The notes under the pieces: model-generated | What the model was told of the DNA's origin: nothing | The model's database searches: none | Seen by the model: only the letters and a program-made list of their open reading frames with translations | Program-made: the position numbers and the translations under genes | Shown here: piece by piece, positions 61,401 to 64,000 of the stretch | Layout: every line of letters starts with the position of its first letter | How positions within the stretch are numbered: the stretch's first letter is position 1 | Assembly: GCA_013398295.1 (NCBI GenBank) | Contig: VZSF01000857.1 | Span: 1 to 64,000 of the forward strand | Reading direction: 5' to 3' | Length of the DNA stretch: 64,000 nt | From: Chionis minor | Lineage: Eukaryota > Chordata > Aves > Charadriiformes > Chionididae

Positions 61401-64000
61401 AGCCTTGCAGGATTCTTCATTTAATGCTGGAGGAAGCCGGGGACTGCTCCTCCATAGGTCTGGCTGTCGATTCAGTACGTAATGGATTGTAAATGCATTG
61501 TATAAAGCCAGGACATTTGAACGTGTACAGACCAGCACCTCGTGTTACTGATGTTACATTCTCCATCAGCTTCAGAAGAGGAGAACCAAGCATATTTTAA
61601 CCTGTAAATGGGACAGGTTTGCCATCACCTGGTTAGCTTTCTAACCAAGGGAAGTTTCTATTTTGCTGTCTGTCCTTCGGCTTCCTACAGAGGGGCAGAG
61701 AGAGGCCGGCTCGCTCTGCTCTCCTCCTGGACCTCTCTGCCCAGAAGATGCCGCCTGCCTTCCCACCACAAAAACTGCCAAGTTTGGCAGAGCCAAGCTG
61801 GAAGCAGAAGTGGGAAGTCAGGTTCATTGCTTGCTGCTGCATTTTGCAGCCTCTAGGTTGGTCCTGGCCTTTTTGCTTCTTCCAGAGGAAGAACATCCCT
61901 TGGTACAGGTAACCCTGTGTGGTGCCTAGCTCGCAGGCGTTCCCCGTGTGTCCTGTTGATCTCAGCGAGAGCGTCAAGGGTTTTTCCTTCCTGAAGCTTA
62001 AGACGGAGGAGATAGCATTCACTGAACACCACCGCTTCCCTCTCATCTCCCCTGGACACCCGATTCACGCCGGGTGGGATGCAGCAGAATTACTGTTCAA
62101 GGCCAGGTTGGACAGGGCTTTGAGCAACCTGGTCTAGCGGGAGGTGTCCCTGCCCAGGGCAGGGGGGTTGGAACTGATGATCTTTAAGGTCCCTTCCAAC
62201 CCAAACCATTCTGTGATTCTATACTGCTCTCCCCAGGCTAAAACCAGCTTTTAGCTAGAGCTGAGCCATGCTTTACCCCTGGCCCAAATGTGTGTTGAAG
62301 ATCCCGTGGCTGGAATCCAAGCTGTCCCACATTTTTGCCGACTCTGAAGAACAACTGTTCCATGAAAGGCTCGCTGGCGCGGGCCTGGAAGCCTCCCTGG
62401 GTGCTGCTGGGAGTCCCCTACTGCCCTAAACCCACTGTCTAACTGGAAATTCTCTCTGATCAAAAGCAAAACAGCAAACCCAAGAGGCTTTTTTTGACGC
62501 CGTACCATCTCAAACTAGTTTTAGAGCCAGTCCTGACTGGTGGAGCAATCTGAACGCAGGCACTTCACTGCCACTGGGTTTTTCTGCATCTAGCCTGGGT
62601 TTCCCGTAACTGTGCACTGTTTGTTGTGTAAAGAATCACTGGTGTGCACCACCAGGGAGGTTCTCCTTGCAGCCTGGCGCAGAGGAGCTTTGCTACAGAA
62701 TTTGGCATCCGTTTGCAGCGACTTTGCCCAGGAACAGACATTTTGAGAGCATTAGGTTTCCATTCCATCTTACATTTTTGAGGGCAGCAGAGACAGACTG
62801 GAGATTTGATCAGACTCGGAAAGACAGAGTTGAGGAATGTTTTTAAAGGGAAGTCATGAACAAAACATACGCCTAAGGTAGGAAGAGAAACACTATGGTC
62901 TTCATGTTGAAGGATAACGTGAAGTTGTGAAGCTACTTTCAAACCCTCCCTCTCTCTACACGCAGAGGCCACCTCCAATGATCAACCCTCCCACTGCGAC
63001 CAAGCCCTCGGCAATGCATTTAGTACACCCCAGCATGGAGAAAAGGGAAATGCCATGCTTTACAGAGGCCTTTCTAACACTTTGGGGCTTGCTTCAGCAT
63101 GCTGGCTCTTTCGGGGGACACCCTCAGCTTGGCAAGCGAACCCCAGGACCGAACACACCCTCCTGCACACCCAGCAGCGGAAAGCATAAAGCGTTAAACG
63201 TATCAAGACCTTTAAGTTTTCAAAGTCTTTCTGGTATTTTTCCCTCAGGGTGGAAGCGTTCCCCTCCAGATGCTTGTTCTCCAGCTCATCCCTCATGATG
63301 TTCATCTGGGCCTCCAGCTCCTGGATGCGCTCCCTCAGGCCGTGCATGGAGTCCAGGTCGCTGCCGGGGTCCTGCCCGGTGCCACCCATCTCACCGGCCG
63401 CCCAGGCGTCCCCGCCACCCGGGCCCGCCGCGGGGGACGCCTCTGGGTGCTGCCTCTGGTACTCGTCCAGGGTCTCCTGCAGGCGCTGCAGGTTCTGGCT
63501 GTAGTGCTCCTGCAACGCCTGCAGCTCCTCGCCGTGGACGACCTGCAGCTCCTTGATCTTGGCCTGGAACTTGTCCTCCAGCATTTGCATCTGCTCCAGG
63601 TGATACCTCTCCATGTTCTGCTTGTCACGGACGATGGCATCCAGCTGGTTGAGGCCCTCTGTCCTCTCGGCCTTCAGAGCATCCTCTGTCCTGTTCAGTT
63701 GCTCTATCACGTTTCGAATCTCCTCCTCGTACCGTCCCTGCAATTCGCTCAAGCTCTTGCTGTGCTTATGCTCCTCTTCCTCCAAGAGTCTTCGCTGACT
63801 GTCAAGCTGGGACACCTTTGCTTTGAGATCAGCGTTCTCCCGTTCAAGCATGGCGATCACCTCGCCGTACTCACCCTGCTGCTTTCTAAGCAAGTCTTCG
63901 TACTCATCCCGAAGGAGAGAGACCGTCTTCACGCGCTCTTGGCAGAGTGCGTCCATGCTCTGCAAGGACTCCTTGTAGGACTTCAGCTCTCTCTCATACT
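52488..64000 (-). CDS. MPRIP: MPRIP, myosin phosphatase Rho-interacting protein, C-terminal part (9 exons, 5' end outside the window)
   Basis: Minus-strand coding exons, in transcript order, are 63210-64000 (open to the right), 60085-60232, 59625-59742, 58731-58890, 58471-58590, 57889-57975, 57064-57226, 56477-56562 and 52488-52559. They join in frame to about 580 aa ending LFESRDLKKD then TAG, the known C-terminus of p116RIP/M-RIP. The protein anchors myosin phosphatase (through MYPT1/PPP1R12A) and RhoA to actin stress fibres (family knowledge). The visible part is the long coiled-coil region, seen as dense heptad-like Leu/Glu/Lys/Gln sequence, including the segments that bind RhoA and MYPT1. 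The actin-binding and PH-domain half is not in the window. A Pro/Ala/Gly-rich insert (around 63370-63450) breaks the coil and is the most variable part. All junctions are GT-AG; the donor after the largest exon (GTCTTG) is weak. PLD6 lies convergently downstream. Confidence 0.95.
52560..56476 (-). other. MPRIP last intron
   Basis: A 3.9-kb intron between the RSK-encoding exon and the final SLKEG... exon. No intermediate exon is needed, because the junction matches the family sequence exactly. Nothing else was recognised. Confidence 0.8.
56757..56851. repeat. 19-bp minisatellite, five copies
   Basis: Five head-to-tail units of 19 bp. The three central units are near-identical (core GCTTTGGGTGCCCAC). 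The first and last share a variant core (GCTTTCAAAGCCCAC), giving an A-B-B-B-A arrangement. It lies in the MPRIP intron between exons 57064-57226 and 56477-56562. Confidence 0.9.
57976..58470 (-). other. MPRIP intron
   Basis: Intron of 495 bases between coding exons, with donor GTGAGC and acceptor CCCGCAG on the minus strand. The long open frames across it are chance extensions of the exons. Confidence 0.8.
60233..63209 (-). other. MPRIP intron containing a CR1 fragment
   Basis: A 3-kb intron upstream (in transcript sense) of the ATCERGF exon. It contains the CR1 3' fragment at 62092-62223. No other element or exon was recognised. Confidence 0.8.
62092..62223 (+). mobile_element. CR1 LINE, 5'-truncated 3' end
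   Basis: About 130 bases matching the familiar chicken repeat 1 terminal region: GTTCAAGGCCAGGTTGGA, then GAGCAACCTGGTCTAG, GGAGGTGTCCCTGCCC, GGTCCCTTCCAACCC, and the terminal octamer pair ATTCTGTG / ATTCTATA at 62208-62223. Severe 5' truncation is normal for CR1, so no coding capacity is retained. It sits antisense to MPRIP in an intron. Similarity to the common consensus is high, suggesting modest age. Confidence 0.93.

Overview
The window is ordinary vertebrate nuclear DNA, almost certainly from a bird. It carries five multi-exon genes with conserved GT/GC-AG splice boundaries. It also has a 5'-truncated CR1 retroposon with the typical avian/reptilian 3' end, compact introns, and the gene order NT5M-COPS3-FLCN-PLD6-MPRIP. 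That order is the known human 17p11.2 order read in reverse. I found no bacterial, phage, CRISPR or viral system, and no undescribed multi-gene system.

Layout. 1-6074: GC-rich sequence with no recognisable exons, holding the 3' UTR/downstream flank of NT5M. 6075-11292 (minus): complete NT5M in five exons (232 aa), a mitochondrial 5'(3')-deoxyribonucleotidase. 11293-12704: head-to-head intergenic/promoter stretch with a 35-base gap. 12705-24475 (plus): COPS3 in twelve exons (423 aa), subunit 3 of the COP9 signalosome, intact except that the first two bases of exon 4 are lost at an assembly join. 24476-29884: COPS3 3' region, then the FLCN 5' region, which holds a 716-base gap. 29885-39380 (plus): complete FLCN in eleven coding exons (579 aa), with a GC donor in the first coding intron. 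39381-42924: FLCN 3' UTR and spacer. 42925-43479 (plus): PLD6 in two exons, its N-terminus missing at a single-N join. 43480-52487: tail-to-tail region holding the 3' UTRs of PLD6 (plus) and MPRIP (minus). 52488-64000 (minus): the C-terminal coiled-coil half of MPRIP in nine exons; the gene continues past the right edge.

The genes form a conserved neighbourhood, not a pathway. NT5M and PLD6 products act at mitochondria, COPS3 in cullin-RING deneddylation, FLCN in Rag GTPase/mTORC1-TFE3 signalling at lysosomes, and MPRIP in RhoA/myosin phosphatase control on actin.

The points most worth a second look are assembly and splicing details. An exact 123-bp copy of the sequence that abuts the COPS3 promoter gap is inserted, flanked by Ns, across a COPS3 splice acceptor. 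The 5' half of PLD6 exon 1 is missing. FLCN has a GC-AG intron, and one MPRIP exon has a weak donor. Other items are a five-copy 19-bp minisatellite and three Pumilio-type elements in the putative MPRIP 3' UTR.
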